From Microglena sp. YARC (Eukaryota > Chlorophyta > Chlorophyceae > Chlamydomonadales > Chlamydomonadaceae): a stretch of DNA of 64,000 nucleotides. Where the stretch lies: NCBI GenBank assembly GCA_022414725.1, contig CM039465.1, positions 41,859,131 through 41,923,130 of the forward strand, read 5' to 3'. Made by a program: the position numbers and the translations under genes. The stretch's first letter is position 1. Every line of letters starts with the position of its first letter. The notes below the pieces were generated by a model that was given only the letters and a program-made list of their open reading frames with translations, did not search any database and was not told the origin of the DNA. Below, in pieces: positions 21,506 through 34,500 of this stretch.

Positions 21506-23436
21506 GGCTGGATGGGTGGGGTGTGGGTTCCCTCCTACTTACCGTCCGATGACTCCTACCCTGCAGTTCCACATAACTAACCCTGTCTCCCTATCCTCTG
21601 ACCGACCTATCACCACTCCCCCCCCCCACCCACCCAACCCCCACACCCACACAACGCAACGCACACACAAAAAACTGCAATTCGCCACCCTGAATCGTCC
21701 CTATCCCTGCGCCCTATCCAACTCCTTCCCGCGTCTTCTTCCGCCTGCAATTCATCCGACCCTTACCTTGCGTCGCCTGTCTGCGACCCTCTAGCCCCTG
21801 CAGTTCACGTCCCTTACCCGCTCCCTGTCCTGTGCGACCTGTTTCGCACTTTTCTCTCGCCCCCCTCCCCCACGCACACACCACACACACACACAACGAC
21901 TGCCGTTACCGAGACTTACTCATCTCCTATCCCTGCCGACCCTTGTACTTTCCCTAAGGAGTCATCCTCCCTCCCTGCAGTTCACCAGACTGTACGTTGT
22001 ATTCCGTGTCCCTGGCAAACTGCTATCCACTGCCCCACCCCCAGCACCCCCCGCACCCCCCACACACTGTAAAATTTCGCCGCCTGACTTGGTTCCCTAT
22101 CCTATGCAGCACTTCTCCATCTCTTCTCCTCCGTCCCTGCAGTCACCGTGCCTACCTCGTTCCTATCCCCTGCTGAACCTATCCACTCTACCCTCCGTGC
22201 AGTTTCACTGACCGTGTACTCATCTGCCTGTCCTTGTCGACCCGTCCATCTTCCCATCTCTCCTCCTGCAGTTCACCGAGCTTACTCAACGTGTTCCGCG
22301 GATATCCCCCCCATTTGGTGGCATGGACCTGAGCCCCATGTTGGCTTCATGGTGCTCTCAAGTTCGCATCACGCTTCTGCGCAAGCTGCCATGGGCAATG
22401 AATAAATAATCAATAAATAACACGCCTTATCGAGGCTAATACGCATCTATGACAGTAAATGATTGCTAATTGTATTTAGTAAATACATATAAATAAATTA
22501 TACTTCTTGACATGCGTGAGTTGACTGGGCCAGCTCGTTTGCTTGCATGGGGCAAAGTTTGATGGGCATGTATCCAGTACCTGAAGCTGTCATGCTAACA
22601 ACAATACAGTCCTCAGTGCATGTTGGGCTTATGGTTCTTCAGTTCGCCCCATGCTCTCTGCGCAAGACTTCCAAGGGCTTATAATGCAGTACCTGCTACT
22701 TAATGCGAACAAGCACTACATCCTGCAGTACATGTTGGGATCTTCTTGCTTCGTATCGCGCCCTCGTGGCTGCACGATTACGCAATGTAATACCTATTAA
22801 ATAACATTGTTAGTGTTCAATATACATGCATAGTTGGCCAAGATACAAGCCCGCTCGACAACTGGGGGGGGGGGGGGGGGGGGGGGGGGGGTGGGGTCCT
22901 CCAACATCCGAAATCAAGGGTAATTGTTTAATATAATATGAGATGTATGATACAATATAGTTTAAACAGTAAAATATAATTTTAGCATTAAATATGCCGT
23001 AGACCGGTGGTATTGTAAATAAGTGATACTGGTAGCACGAAGTCAGCCCCCGTCGGTAAAAGATTGTTTGGGGGTAGTTCATCATTCATAGTGCTTTCTT
23101 CTCTCTGATTCAGCCTTCCTATACGGTTGGGCAGTCTTTAGCCTATTTTGGCCTACCCTGGACTTTGTAACATTTTCATATCATACAAGATCAATGCATA
23201 TGTTTTTTGTTTTACCAGAGTAAGAGCTTCTTACTCTCGGTTTCTTTTTAGGGGGCGTATGCGTTTTGAGCAGCTGCTAAGGCAGCCGGTCAAGAATTCC
23301 CTACCTCCTCAAATCTTATCGGACAGCTTTTGGTACATCCGAACTTGACACCCAAATACCCATTTGGTTTTAACGGAATCTGGGTATCTTTCGAAAGAGC
23401 TGATATGTTGTAAGAAAGAGGATGGAAAATAATCGA
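21506..23436. other. Pyrimidine-rich spacer and degenerate repeats
   Basis: 21540-22290 has degenerate CTGCAGTTCAC / CCTATCC units about 100 bp apart. From 22300 to 22800 three diverged copies of a GTTGGGCTTATGGTTC..GCGCAAG block occur. A G28 homopolymer lies at 22864-22891. Around 23140-23190 is a dispersed AGCCTATTTTGGCCTACC repeat. No gene is supported. Confidence 0.5.
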
Positions 23437-24436
23437 NNNNNNNNNNNNNNNNNNNNNNNNNNNNNNNNNNNNNNNNNNNNNNNNNNNNNNNNNNNNNNNN
23501 NNNNNNNNNNNNNNNNNNNNNNNNNNNNNNNNNNNNNNNNNNNNNNNNNNNNNNNNNNNNNNNNNNNNNNNNNNNNNNNNNNNNNNNNNNNNNNNNNNNN
23601 NNNNNNNNNNNNNNNNNNNNNNNNNNNNNNNNNNNNNNNNNNNNNNNNNNNNNNNNNNNNNNNNNNNNNNNNNNNNNNNNNNNNNNNNNNNNNNNNNNNN
23701 NNNNNNNNNNNNNNNNNNNNNNNNNNNNNNNNNNNNNNNNNNNNNNNNNNNNNNNNNNNNNNNNNNNNNNNNNNNNNNNNNNNNNNNNNNNNNNNNNNNN
23801 NNNNNNNNNNNNNNNNNNNNNNNNNNNNNNNNNNNNNNNNNNNNNNNNNNNNNNNNNNNNNNNNNNNNNNNNNNNNNNNNNNNNNNNNNNNNNNNNNNNN
23901 NNNNNNNNNNNNNNNNNNNNNNNNNNNNNNNNNNNNNNNNNNNNNNNNNNNNNNNNNNNNNNNNNNNNNNNNNNNNNNNNNNNNNNNNNNNNNNNNNNNN
24001 NNNNNNNNNNNNNNNNNNNNNNNNNNNNNNNNNNNNNNNNNNNNNNNNNNNNNNNNNNNNNNNNNNNNNNNNNNNNNNNNNNNNNNNNNNNNNNNNNNNN
24101 NNNNNNNNNNNNNNNNNNNNNNNNNNNNNNNNNNNNNNNNNNNNNNNNNNNNNNNNNNNNNNNNNNNNNNNNNNNNNNNNNNNNNNNNNNNNNNNNNNNN
24201 NNNNNNNNNNNNNNNNNNNNNNNNNNNNNNNNNNNNNNNNNNNNNNNNNNNNNNNNNNNNNNNNNNNNNNNNNNNNNNNNNNNNNNNNNNNNNNNNNNNN
24301 NNNNNNNNNNNNNNNNNNNNNNNNNNNNNNNNNNNNNNNNNNNNNNNNNNNNNNNNNNNNNNNNNNNNNNNNNNNNNNNNNNNNNNNNNNNNNNNNNNNN
24401 NNNNNNNNNNNNNNNNNNNNNNNNNNNNNNNNNNNN
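23437..24436. other. Assembly gap, exactly 1000 N
   Basis: The run of N covers 1000 positions, a scaffolding placeholder rather than a measured distance. Sequence on its right is GT satellite and on its left unique, so the true gap could be much larger. Frames running through it are meaningless. Confidence 0.99.
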
Positions 24437-25375
24437 ATGTGTCGTTTTGTGTCATTAGTATGGTTGTGGTGTGGGCTGTGTGTTGTGTTGTGTTTGTGTT
24501 GTGTTCTGTTGTGTTGTGTTGTGTGGTCTGAGGTGGGGTGTTGGTGTTGGTTGGTGTGGTGTGGTGTGTGTGGTGTGCGTGAGTTTCGTGATATGGTGCG
24601 GTGCCAGTGCAGTGTAGGTGTGGTGTGGTGTATGCGTGTGTGGCGAGGTGTAGGCTGGTGTGTGGTAAGGTGTGGGTGGTTGTGGTGTGGTGTGGTTTGA
24701 TGTGGTGCTGTTGGTGTAGGTGTGGTTTGGATGTGGCGTGGTGTGGTGCGGTGCCCGGTGTGGGTGTGGTGTCGAATGTGGTGTGGTGTTGTGTGGTGAA
24801 GGTGTGGGTGTGGGTTTTTGTGAAATTGTGGTGTGGTGTGGTGTGGCTGTGGTGTGAAGTGTGGTGTGGGTGTGATGCTTGCATGGCGTATCATGTCGTG
24901 TGTTTTGTGCCGAATTTGTGTCTAATTTTGTCGTGCGTATGGTGTGGTGTGGTGCGGTTGCGGTGTGGTGTGGTTGTGGTGTCTGTGGTGTGGGTGTGGT
25001 GTGGTAGTGGTGGTGAGTTGTATGTGTTTGTGTTGTGTCGTTGTCCTTTTTGTGTCCTTTTGTGGACGTCTTTATTGTTGTTGGGTGGTGTGGTGATTTG
25101 TAAAAGTGATTTGTTGATGAGTTGTGATGGAGTATGTGTTTGATGTTGTGTTGTGTTGTTTTGTGTTCATGTGTTGCTGTTGCGTCGTGTTCATTTTGTG
25201 TCCTTTTTGTGTGCGATTTTTTGACGTGGTGTGTGTGGTGTGGGGTGTAGGGTGTGTGGTGTGGACTGTGGTGTCGATTGGTGTGTGTGGTGTGGTTTGG
25301 TTGTTGGGGTGTTGGTGTCGTGTGGTGTTGGTGTGGTGTGGTGTGGTGTTAGGTGTGGTGATGGTGTCGGTGATT
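24437..25375. repeat. GT-rich satellite, left block
   Basis: TGTGG/TGTGGTG pentamer-like repeats with G and T almost exclusively on the plus strand. It contains the punctuating GCGTATCATGTCG motif near 24885 and TTTTGTGTCCTTTT near 25190, as in the 28.5-37.2 kb block. Confidence 0.9.
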
Positions 25376-26756
25376 TGTGAGGCCATACCACACCATTTTA
25401 GCTTTGTTTACCATGCACATGTTGGTTGTAAACCATCAAACAATCCCATGCTTTGTTGAACCATGCCATACCATACGAATAAACCATGCAATTAGAGCAA
25501 AGGGCATGGCCAGCATGGAACCTTCCCATTGTTTGTATCCAAGCTGCATGACGAAAGCAAGGAAACCCCATCAAGCTTTATTTGTAGCCACGCACCTTTT
25601 CATCTAATCTTATCCATTTAGGCCACCAATTTCCTAATAAACAGCACTCGATGACAGTATGCGGCGCAGTAAGGAACTTGCGCGCGCTTGATGGGGCGAT
25701 GCGGGCGAGTATTAGAGTTTGAACTGAAGGGCAAAGGCTAAGAGCTGTACGAGAAGACAAACGTTGGAATGTATTGCTCAGAATTGATGCTTCTTCAAAG
25801 ACGAGTCCTAAGCGCGATGTCGCAAGCGCGAAGAACGTTCGAGATCGTGAACTGAATAGGCCAGGAAGACAGGGCGAGGAGGATTTCAACCGTGGCCAGG
25901 CCAAGCCACTCACAGTTGTTTTGTGCCCACACCCGGCCGCCAGTTATGAAGTCGCCATGCAGGTGCCGCTGCACCCTTGTTTTCCAACAATGCAAAAGCT
26001 TGATTGCGTCCACTGAACCCCAGTTTAGGAAAGCGAGGGGAACGCTAGTGGCAAGTTCAAAGGTGCCCCAGGTCGTCCCGGGCCCAGTGGGTGTTGGCTT
26101 GGGACACGTGTCAGATCACGCTGCTGGCTGCCGCAAAACCTCACCACTACAGGCGCCCTAAAGAAAACCCCATGCGAACATTGTTGGTACCTCCAAAATA
26201 GTTTGCAACACGAAGGTCGGGCAGTGCTTCATTGAAACATGAGCATTACGTGAATTAGAATTAGAAGTACCATAGTTGGCGTGGCTTCATTATCCACCCG
26301 GGACACCCCACGCACCACCGGTGCCCCACGCACGGCCGTGGGGCTGAGCTGTGGCTGAAGTCCGTGCTAAAAATAGCTCAAGTGCCCTAGGCGACTGTTT
26401 CGTCCATTGTGATGCTTGCATGTTTCGCCTCGATTTTTTGACGACAATTCCATTTCCAAACCTATGTATGCGCACATGATTGGATGGTACGAATTTGAAA
26501 TGATGACAAATGGTACCCAATAATTGTCGCTTTTGGCCCAAAAAGCACAAACCTTAGCTCCTTTTCTTGAATTGCGATGCTCGTATGATTGTCATCTTGA
26601 GAATATCTCCGCGTAACCAAATAAGTCTTATTATTGGGAATCTCATATATGTTTTGTTTTTTGTGATTTGAAGTGAAACCTGAAAAAGTAGGTTGTGACA
26701 CACGGACACACAAACAAACAAACAGTTTTGACAGGCTAATCCCTCAATCAATAAAG
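25376..26756. repeat. Segmental duplication, copy 1 (~1.3 kb)
   Basis: This matches 37205-38486 in the same orientation from AAACCATGCAATTAGAGCAA to TTGACAGGCTAATCCCTC. Many differences are single-base insertions, mostly extra bases in this copy, which is unlike ordinary neutral divergence. The two copies do not keep a shared open frame, so I call no gene. Confidence 0.85.
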
Positions 26757-27190
26757 GGCGCCTGGAGGCGCGTCCCGAATGAAAATGTTTTAAATAATCT
26801 GTATTTAATTTAAATTTTAATTGTATATTTTTATTATTGTATAATTGTTTAATTAAATAAATAAATTGTATTAATTAATGAATAATAAGATTAAAATGAA
26901 TTAATCAAATTATGTTAAATTGTTTTGATCAATTTTAAGTTATAAATTAATTGATTAATTAACTAATTAATTAAATTATATTTAATTAATTATCAATTAA
27001 ATGTAATTTATTCATATAAGTTTAATTAATTAATTAATAAATTAATAATAAATTAATTAAAATTGATTATAATTAATTTGATATAATCAAAAAATTGTGT
27101 TGCATTGACTTGAAATTGAATGCATTTCATTGATTTGAATTTGCATTCAATTGATTTCAATAAAATTTGGATTTAGTTGAATTGAATCAA
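26757..27190. other. AT-rich block
   Basis: About 430 bp made mostly of TTAATTAA/ATTAATTAAT palindromic steps. Its composition is sharply different from both neighbours. No gene. Confidence 0.7.
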
Positions 27191-27999
27191 TGGATGTAGC
27201 TTCATTTACTGCGACAAATTCACATTTTGTAGGGTTGTTAAATGTGAAGGAGTTATTAAACGGCCTGGACTGTCTTGTAGATGGACTTTATTTGCAAAGC
27301 AGTTGATGCACAGGAAATGTAACCAATTAGAGGTATAGTTGAAATTTGTTCGGTCAGCCGCATACAAGCTAGATGTGGCTTCATTCCCCACATTTATGGC
27401 AATTCATTCGGGGACCCCCAGGACACAAGCCGCTTGTTGCCTAATACAAACATCGTATTTACGATTTCGCAGTGTGATTTGCGGTCGGACACGTGTTTTT
27501 GCCAATGAGGTTGTAGAGTCGGCTGGGCGTGTCCCAGCCTGGCGTGCGTAGGATTGACACCAGTCTCGACAGCCTGGACACGTGGCATCTGAATTATGGT
27601 CAACTGCTGGCATTCAACCACTAAGCAACTTAAACCCTAAAACACATTAGAAGTCACGGGCAGGACATGGGGCAAATAGTCGAGAAATAGTTCATATGCA
27701 GAATGCCGAGAAAGTGAGAGGAGGGAGGCTGGGAGTTTTCAGAAGTAGTGGAGTAAGTAGGTCCTCATAGCAGAATAAGCTACAACAACATTTGAAAACT
27801 TTTGAGAAGGATCTGACCGCCTGCAATGCTGATATCTCTAGTCATCGTGCACTCCAACCTACGAGCCAAATGTTTGGGTGCAGAGTTTTGCTGGGATCAG
27901 CAGCAACAGATGGAGAGAGACAAACTAATGTACAATGAGACACGTGGAACCTAGGGGGGTCATCAGAGGCCTAAAAGCATACATACAACATATATAATA
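27191..27999. other. Unique sequence without a recognisable gene
   Basis: Frames up to about 75 codons exist on both strands but overlap one another and lack recognisable motifs. Confidence 0.5.
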
Positions 28000-28515
28000 T
28001 ATATAACCATGACATGCCATGCTATGGTGGCACCATGCCATGCCATACCAAATATACTATGCAGGTAGGTACATAAACCATACCATTGCTATGCTACACC
28101 ATGCAATACCACACCATTAGGACATTGTATCATGGCATGGCTGGAAATACACCATTACATGCCATGCTATACTACACCATGCCATAGCACACCCTACTAC
28201 CATGCTTAACATGCATGTAGGTTTAAACCATACCATGCCATGCTACACCATGCCATACCACACCAATTATACCTTTGTATCATGCATGTTGGTATAACCA
28301 TAATGTCTATGCCATGCTATTTGCTGCACCATGAGAGACCATACCAATATACCATGCTATGCCACAACATGTTATACTAACAACATACTACCAAGTTACC
28401 ATGCATGCAGGATATAAAACCATAACATGCCTACTACCCTGCACCATGTCATACATAATCAATAAACCATGCATGTAGGTACAAATCATACCATGCTATG
28501 CTACCCCATACCATA
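28000..28515. repeat. ACCATGCCATGCTA minisatellite
   Basis: ACCATGCCATACCACACC-type units are interspersed with CATGCATGTAGGTA(T/C)AAACC at about 28058, 28208, 28282, 28400 and 28466. The first bases of the 1.3-kb duplicated segments also use CCATACCA-type sequence. Confidence 0.8.
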
Positions 28516-28519
28516 TGAC

Positions 28520-31500
28520 ACCATTATGTGTGGTGTGATGTGGTGGTTGAGTTGTGATTTGGTGTGTTTAGGTGTGATTTGGGTGTTTTTGGTGCGTTGT
28601 GTTGTGTTGTGCAGTGTTGTGAGTTGTGCTGTGTTGTAGTGAATTGTGTTGTGGGGTGGTGTGTGTGTGGTGTGGTGAGGTGAGGCGTGGTTGGTGTGGT
28701 GTGGTGAAGTGTGGGTGTGCTGGTGTGGGTGTGTGTTGGTGTGGTGTGGTGTGGTGGTGGTCGGTGTGGTGTGGTGTGTGTGATGAGGTGTGTGGAGCCC
28801 CGTGCTGCGTGATCGTTGTGTGATGTGCCAGCATTTGGTGTGTTGTGATTGTATGTGTGTGTGGATCCGCTGCCACCTTGTGGTTTTCCGAGCGTGTGTG
28901 ATGTGGTGTGGTTGGGGTTGACGCTCTGGTCTCTCGGTTGGTGCTCTGCAGTGTGGGTGTAGTCCTTCCGTGCCCGCCCCTCCGGCTGGTTTTCTGTGAT
29001 TTGTGGTGTGGTATGTGGTGTGGTGCGTTTGTGTCATTTTGTGGTGTTGTGTGTGGTATGCGTGTGTGTGGGTGGTCATGTGTGTTCTTTTGGTGTGGTG
29101 TGGTGTGTGTGACGGTGTGGTGTGTGTGGTGTGTGGTGAGGTGTGGTGGTTTGTGTGGTGCTGTGGTGTGGTGGGTGGTGTGTTGTTTTGTTGTGTGTTG
29201 TGTGTGTGTGTCGCGTGGCGTGTTGTCTCATTGCCTCCTTGTATTGTGTTGGCAGTCCAGTTTGGTGTGGTGTTCGGTCTTTTGTTCTTGTGTCTGTGAG
29301 GCGTTGTGTCTAGTTGGTGATGTGTGTGGTGAGTGTCTGTCGTTGTCTTTGTGGTATGGTAACGTTGCCGCCGGATTGTTGTGTTGTGTCTGAGTGGTGT
29401 CGCACCTGTGTGGCTGTGTGTGTGTGTTGTGTTGGTGCGTGGTGTCCGGTGTGTGAGTGTCACCTGCCGTGGTGTGCTACACTATGTGTGTGTGGTGTGT
29501 GTTGTCGCTGTGGTGTGAAGGAGTGCTATGTGGTGTTGTCATGGTCGTATTGTGTGCGCGTGTCATGTCGTTGCTTCGCAATACAAAATACAATGGTGAG
29601 CGTGGTGTGGTGTAGTGTGTGGTGTTGTGTGGTGTTGGGTGTTGGTTTGTGGTACGTGCGTGGTTTGTTGATAGTTTGTTGTCATTGGGGTATGGTGTGG
29701 TGCTTGTGGTGTGTGTGTGTGTTTGGTGTTGTGTGTGGAGTGGTGTGTGTGTGTGGTGTCGTTTGTGGTGTTGGTTTGGGATGTGGTGGTTGTGTGGTGT
29801 GGTGTGTGTGTGTGTGGTGTGCGTCCGTGTGTTTTGTGTTCGATTTTGTGTATTGGTTTAGTGTGTGTGGTGTGGTTGTGTGTGTGGTGTGGTTGGTGAG
29901 TGGTGTCGGTGTGATTGTGTGTGTGTTTGTGGTGTGTTGTGTGGTGTGGTGTGGTGTGTTGTGGCGTTTTGGCGTATCATTGTGTTCTTTCGTGTTGTTT
30001 TGTTGTCTGGTTTGTGGTATGGTGTGGTGTGTGTGTGTGTGTTGTGTGGTGTGTGGTGTGGATGTGGTGGTTGATTGGTGTGTGCGTTGGTTGAAGTGTG
30101 TGGTGTGGTGTGTGGTGTGGTGTGGTGTGGTGTGGTGAGGTGGTTGTTGGTGGGTGGCCGTGGTCGTGGTGTGTGTGTGGGTGTGTCAGTGTGTGTGGTT
30201 GGTTTTGTGTGTCTGTTGGTGTGTACAATGTGGGTATGGGTCCGGTGGGGTGTTGTGTGTGTGTGGTGTGTGTGGTGGTGTGTGGTGGTGTGGTTGTGTT
30301 CGTGGTGTGTGTGGTGGTGGCTGTGGTGACTTGTGGTGTGCTGTAGTGTTGGGTGTGCGTGTGTGTGTGTTGTGATGTTTGGTGTGGTGTGGTTGTGGTG
30401 TGGGTGTGTGTGTGGTGGTGTGGTGTGGCGTGGTGTGTTGTGGTGTGTGTTGCCGGTTGTGTGGGTGTGTTGTTGTGAGTGCGAGTGTGGTGTGTGTGTA
30501 GTAGTGTGGTGTGGTGATGTGGTGTGGATGTTGAGGTGAGGTGTGGTGTTGTTTGTGTGTGTGGTGTTGTGTTAATTTTGTTTTGTGGTGTGTTGTGCTT
30601 TGTGTTCCCCAGCGTGTTGTGTTGTAGGTAGTTATGGATGTGGTGTGCTTTGTGTGGTGTGCGTGGTTGTGTTGTGGTGTGTGTGTGTGGTGTGGTGTGG
30701 TTGTTGGTGGTGTGTGTGGTGTGTGGGTAATGATGGCTGTGTGTGTGGTGTGGTGTGGTGCTGTGGTGTGGGTGGTGTGGTGTGATGGTGTGGTGTTGTG
30801 CGTGGATCATGTCGGTTGCCTTTGTGGTTTTTTGTGTGTGTGTTCGTGGTGTGGTGTGTGTGTAGAACGTGTGGTGTGGTGTGGTGTGATGTGTGTTCGT
30901 GGTTGGTGTGTGGTGGTGTGTGTGTTGGCTGTGTGGATTGTGGTGTGTGTGGGGTTGGTGTGGCGGTGTTGTGTGGTGCTATTTTGGTGTGAGTTGTGGT
31001 GTGTATTTTTGTTTTGTGTCATGGTTGTGTGGTGTGGTTGGTGTGGTGTGGGTGTGGTGTGGTGTTGGTGTGTGGTGTGGTGTGGTGGTGTGGTGTGTGT
31101 GGTTTGTGTGTGTTGTGGTCGTGTGGGGTATGTAGTGTGAGGTGTGGTGTTGTTGTGGTGTGGTGTGAGTGGCGTTGTGGTGTGGTGTGGTAGTGTGGTG
31201 CTGTGGTGTGGTGTGGTGTTGGTGTGGTGAATGTGTGAGGTGGATGTGTGAGTGAGGTTGTGGTGTTGAGTGGTGTGTGTTGTTGTGTTTGTGTTGTGTT
31301 GTTGTGTGTGTGGGTGTGTGTGTAGTGTGTGGTTTTGTGATGGTGAGGGGTGTGGTGTGGTGTGTGTGGTGGTGTGGCGTGGTGTGTGGTGTGGTGGGTG
31401 TATGGTTTGTGTGTCGTGTGGTTGGTGTGGTGTGGTATGTGGTTCGTGGTTGTGTTGTTGGTTTGTGTGTGGTGTGTGTGGTGTTGTGGTGGTGTGTGTG

Positions 31501-34500
31501 GTGTGTGTGGTGTGTTGTCGGTGAGGGCTTTGTGTTGTGCATTTGGTGTGGTGGTGTGTGTGTTGGTTGGTGTGGTAGTGGTGTGTGTGATGGTGAGTGG
31601 TGTCGTGTGGTTTTGTGATGTATCATGGTGTGGTGTGTGGTGTGTGTGTAGTGTGGTGTGTGTGGTTGTGTGCTGTGGTGTGGTGGTGGTGATGGTAGTG
31701 TGGGTGTGTTGTGTGGTGTAGGTGTGGTGTGATGTGGGTTGTGTGTGTGGTGTGGTTTGTGTGTGGTGAGTGTGGTGGTAGGCGTTAGGCGTGTGGTTAG
31801 CTGTTGTGTTGTGATTTGTGTTGTGTTGTGTGTGTGTGTGTTGTGTGTGTGTGATGTGTTGGTAAGTGTGTGTCTGTGTTGTGCTTATGTGTGGTGTTGT
31901 GGTGTGGTTGTATGGTGTGTGTTTGTGTGGTGTTGTGTGGTGTGGTGTGTGTGGTTGGTTTGTGTTTGTGGTGTGTGTGAGTGTGTGGTGTGGTGTGCGG
32001 TGTGGTGAGTGTTGTTGGTGTGTTGTGTTGTGTGTGGTGTGGTGTGGTGTGATGTGTGGTGTAAGGTGTGCGTTGTGGGGTGTGTGTGTGTGATGATGCT
32101 GTGTGGTGTGGTGTGGGTGGGTATGTGTGGTGAGGTGGTGTGGCGTTTGGGCGTATCATGTGTGTTGTATGTGTGATTTTGTGTTGTGGTATGTGTGTGG
32201 TGGTTGTGGTGTGTGTGTGTGGTGTGTGTGGTGTGGTGTGTGTGTGAGGTGTGGTGTGGTGAGGTGTGTGTGGTTGGTGTGGTGTGCGTGGTTGTGTGCC
32301 GTGTTCATGTGGTGTGCTTTATTGTGTGGTGTGTAGTATGGCCGTTGTGGTGTGCGTGTGGTGTTGTGGTGTGGTGTGGTGTGGTATGTTGTGGTGAGTG
32401 AAGTGTGGCTGTAGTGTGTGGTGTGCGTGTGTGGTTGGTGTGGTGTGGTGTGGTTGGTGTGTGTGTTGTGGTGTGTGTGTGTGGTGTGTTGTGTGTGTTG
32501 TGTTGTGTTGTTTTGGTGTGGCGTGGTGCATCATGTCGTGTTGTTTTGTGTCGAATTGTGTTGTGTAGGTGTGGAATGCGGTGTGGTGTGTGGTGTGGTG
32601 TGGTTGTGTGTGTGGTGAGGTGAAGTGTGGTGTGGTGTGGTGTAGTGTGGTGTGGTGTGGCGCGGTGTGGTGTGGTGTGGCGTGGCGTGTCATGTTGTGT
32701 TCTTTTGTGTCAGTTTGTGTGGTTTTGTGTAGTAGTATGGTGTGGTGCGGTGCGTTGTGTTGTGGTGTGGTATGGTGCGTTGTGTTGTGGTGTGCTGAGT
32801 GGTGTGGTGTACTGTGGTGTGATGTGTGGTGTGATGTGGTGTGGTGTGGTGTGGTGCAATGTGGTGTGGTGTGTGGTGTGGTGTGGTGTGTAGTGCGGTG
32901 CGGTGCGGTGTGGTGTGGTGAGGTGAGACGTGGTGTGGTGTGGTGTAGTGAGGCGTGGTGTGGTGTGATGTGGTGTGATGTTGTGTTGTGTGGTGTGGTG
33001 TGGTGTGGCGTGGCGTATCATGTTGTGTTGTTTTGTTTCGATTTGTGTTGTGGTATGGTGTGGTCGGTGTGTTGTTTGTGTGGTGTGGTGTGTTTGGTGT
33101 GGTGTGTGTTTTGTTTGGTTGTGGTGTGGTGTGGTGAGGTGTGGTGTGGTGGTGTGTGAGGTGAGGCGTGGCGTGGTGTGGTGTGGTGTGGTGTGGTGAG
33201 GTGTGGTGTGGTGTGGTGTGGTGTGGCGAGGTGCGGTGTGTGGTGAGGTGTGGTGTGGCGTGGCGTATCATGTCGTGTTGCTTTGTGTCGATTTGTGTTG
33301 TGGTATGGTGTGGTGCGGTGTGTGTGTGGTGTGGTGTGTGGTGTGGTGTGTGTGAGTGTGTGGGTGTTGGTGAGGTGTGGTGTGGTGTGGTGTGGTGTGG
33401 CGTGGTGTGGTGTGGTGTGGCGTGGCGTGTCATGTCGGGTTTCTTTTGTGTTTATGTTGTGTGGGTTTGTGTAGTAGTATGGTTTGGTGTGGTGCTTGTG
33501 GTGTGGTGTGGTGAGTGGTATGGGGTGTGGTGTGATGTGTGATGTTTGGGTGTGATGTGGTGTGGTGAAGTGTGGTGTAGTGTGTGTGTGTGTGGTGTGT
33601 GTGTGGTGTGGGTGTGTGTGTGGTTGTGTTGTGGTGTGTGTTGTGTTGTGTTGTGGTGTGTTGTGCTGTGTTTGTGGGTGTGGTGATGTGGTGTGTGAGG
33701 CGTAGTGTGGTGTGGTGAAGTGTGGTGTGGTGTGGTGTGGTGTTTAGTGGTGTGGTTTTGGCGTGTCATGTTGTGTTCTTTTGTCGTTCGATTTGTGTGG
33801 TTTGTGTAGTAGTACGGTGTGGTGTGGTGTGGTGAGTGGTGTGGTGTGTTGTGTGATGTGTGGCTGTAATGTTGGTGTGGTGAGGTGTTGTGCATTTGTG
33901 GTGTGGTGTGGTGTGTGGTGGTTGGTGTGGTGTGGTGTGGTGTGGGTGTGTGGTGTGGGTGTGGGTGTGTGGTGTGGTGTGGTGTTGTGTGGTGTGTTTG
34001 TGGTGTGATGTGTTGTGTGGTGTGTGTGTGTGTGTGGTGGTGGTGAGGCGTTGTGTGGTGTGGTGTGGTGTGATGTTGTGTTGTGTGGTGTGTGTGGTGT
34101 GGTGAGTGTGTGCGTGGCGTATCATGTTGTGTTGTTTTGTTTTATTTGTGTTGTGGTATGTGCGTGTGGTGGTTGTGTGTGTGGTGTGATGTGTGTGTGG
34201 TGTGTGGTGTGGTGGTTTGTGGTGTGGTGTGGTGTGGTGAGTGTGAGTGTGGTGTGACGTGGTGTAGAGGCGTGTTGGTGTTGTGGTGTGATGTGGTGTG
34301 GTGTGGTGTGTGTGTGGTGTGGTGTGGTGTGGTGAGGCGTTGTGGTGTGGTGTGTGTGTGTGTTGTGTGGTGTGTGGTGTGGTGAGGTGTGGCGTGCGTA
34401 TTCATGTTGTGTTGTTTTGTTTTGATTTGTGTTGTGGTATTGTGTGGTTGTGTGTGTTGTGTGTGTGTGGTGTGTGTGTGTTGGTGTGTGGTGTTTGGTG

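Noticed and set aside
23290..24894. Long frames spanning the gap
   Set aside because: They consist mostly of undetermined bases; the real parts are short repeat translations.
25578..25913. 111-codon minus-strand frame in the duplicated 1.3-kb segment
   Set aside because: The corresponding frame in the second copy (37361-37729) is only partly shared because indels shift the register; no known domain.
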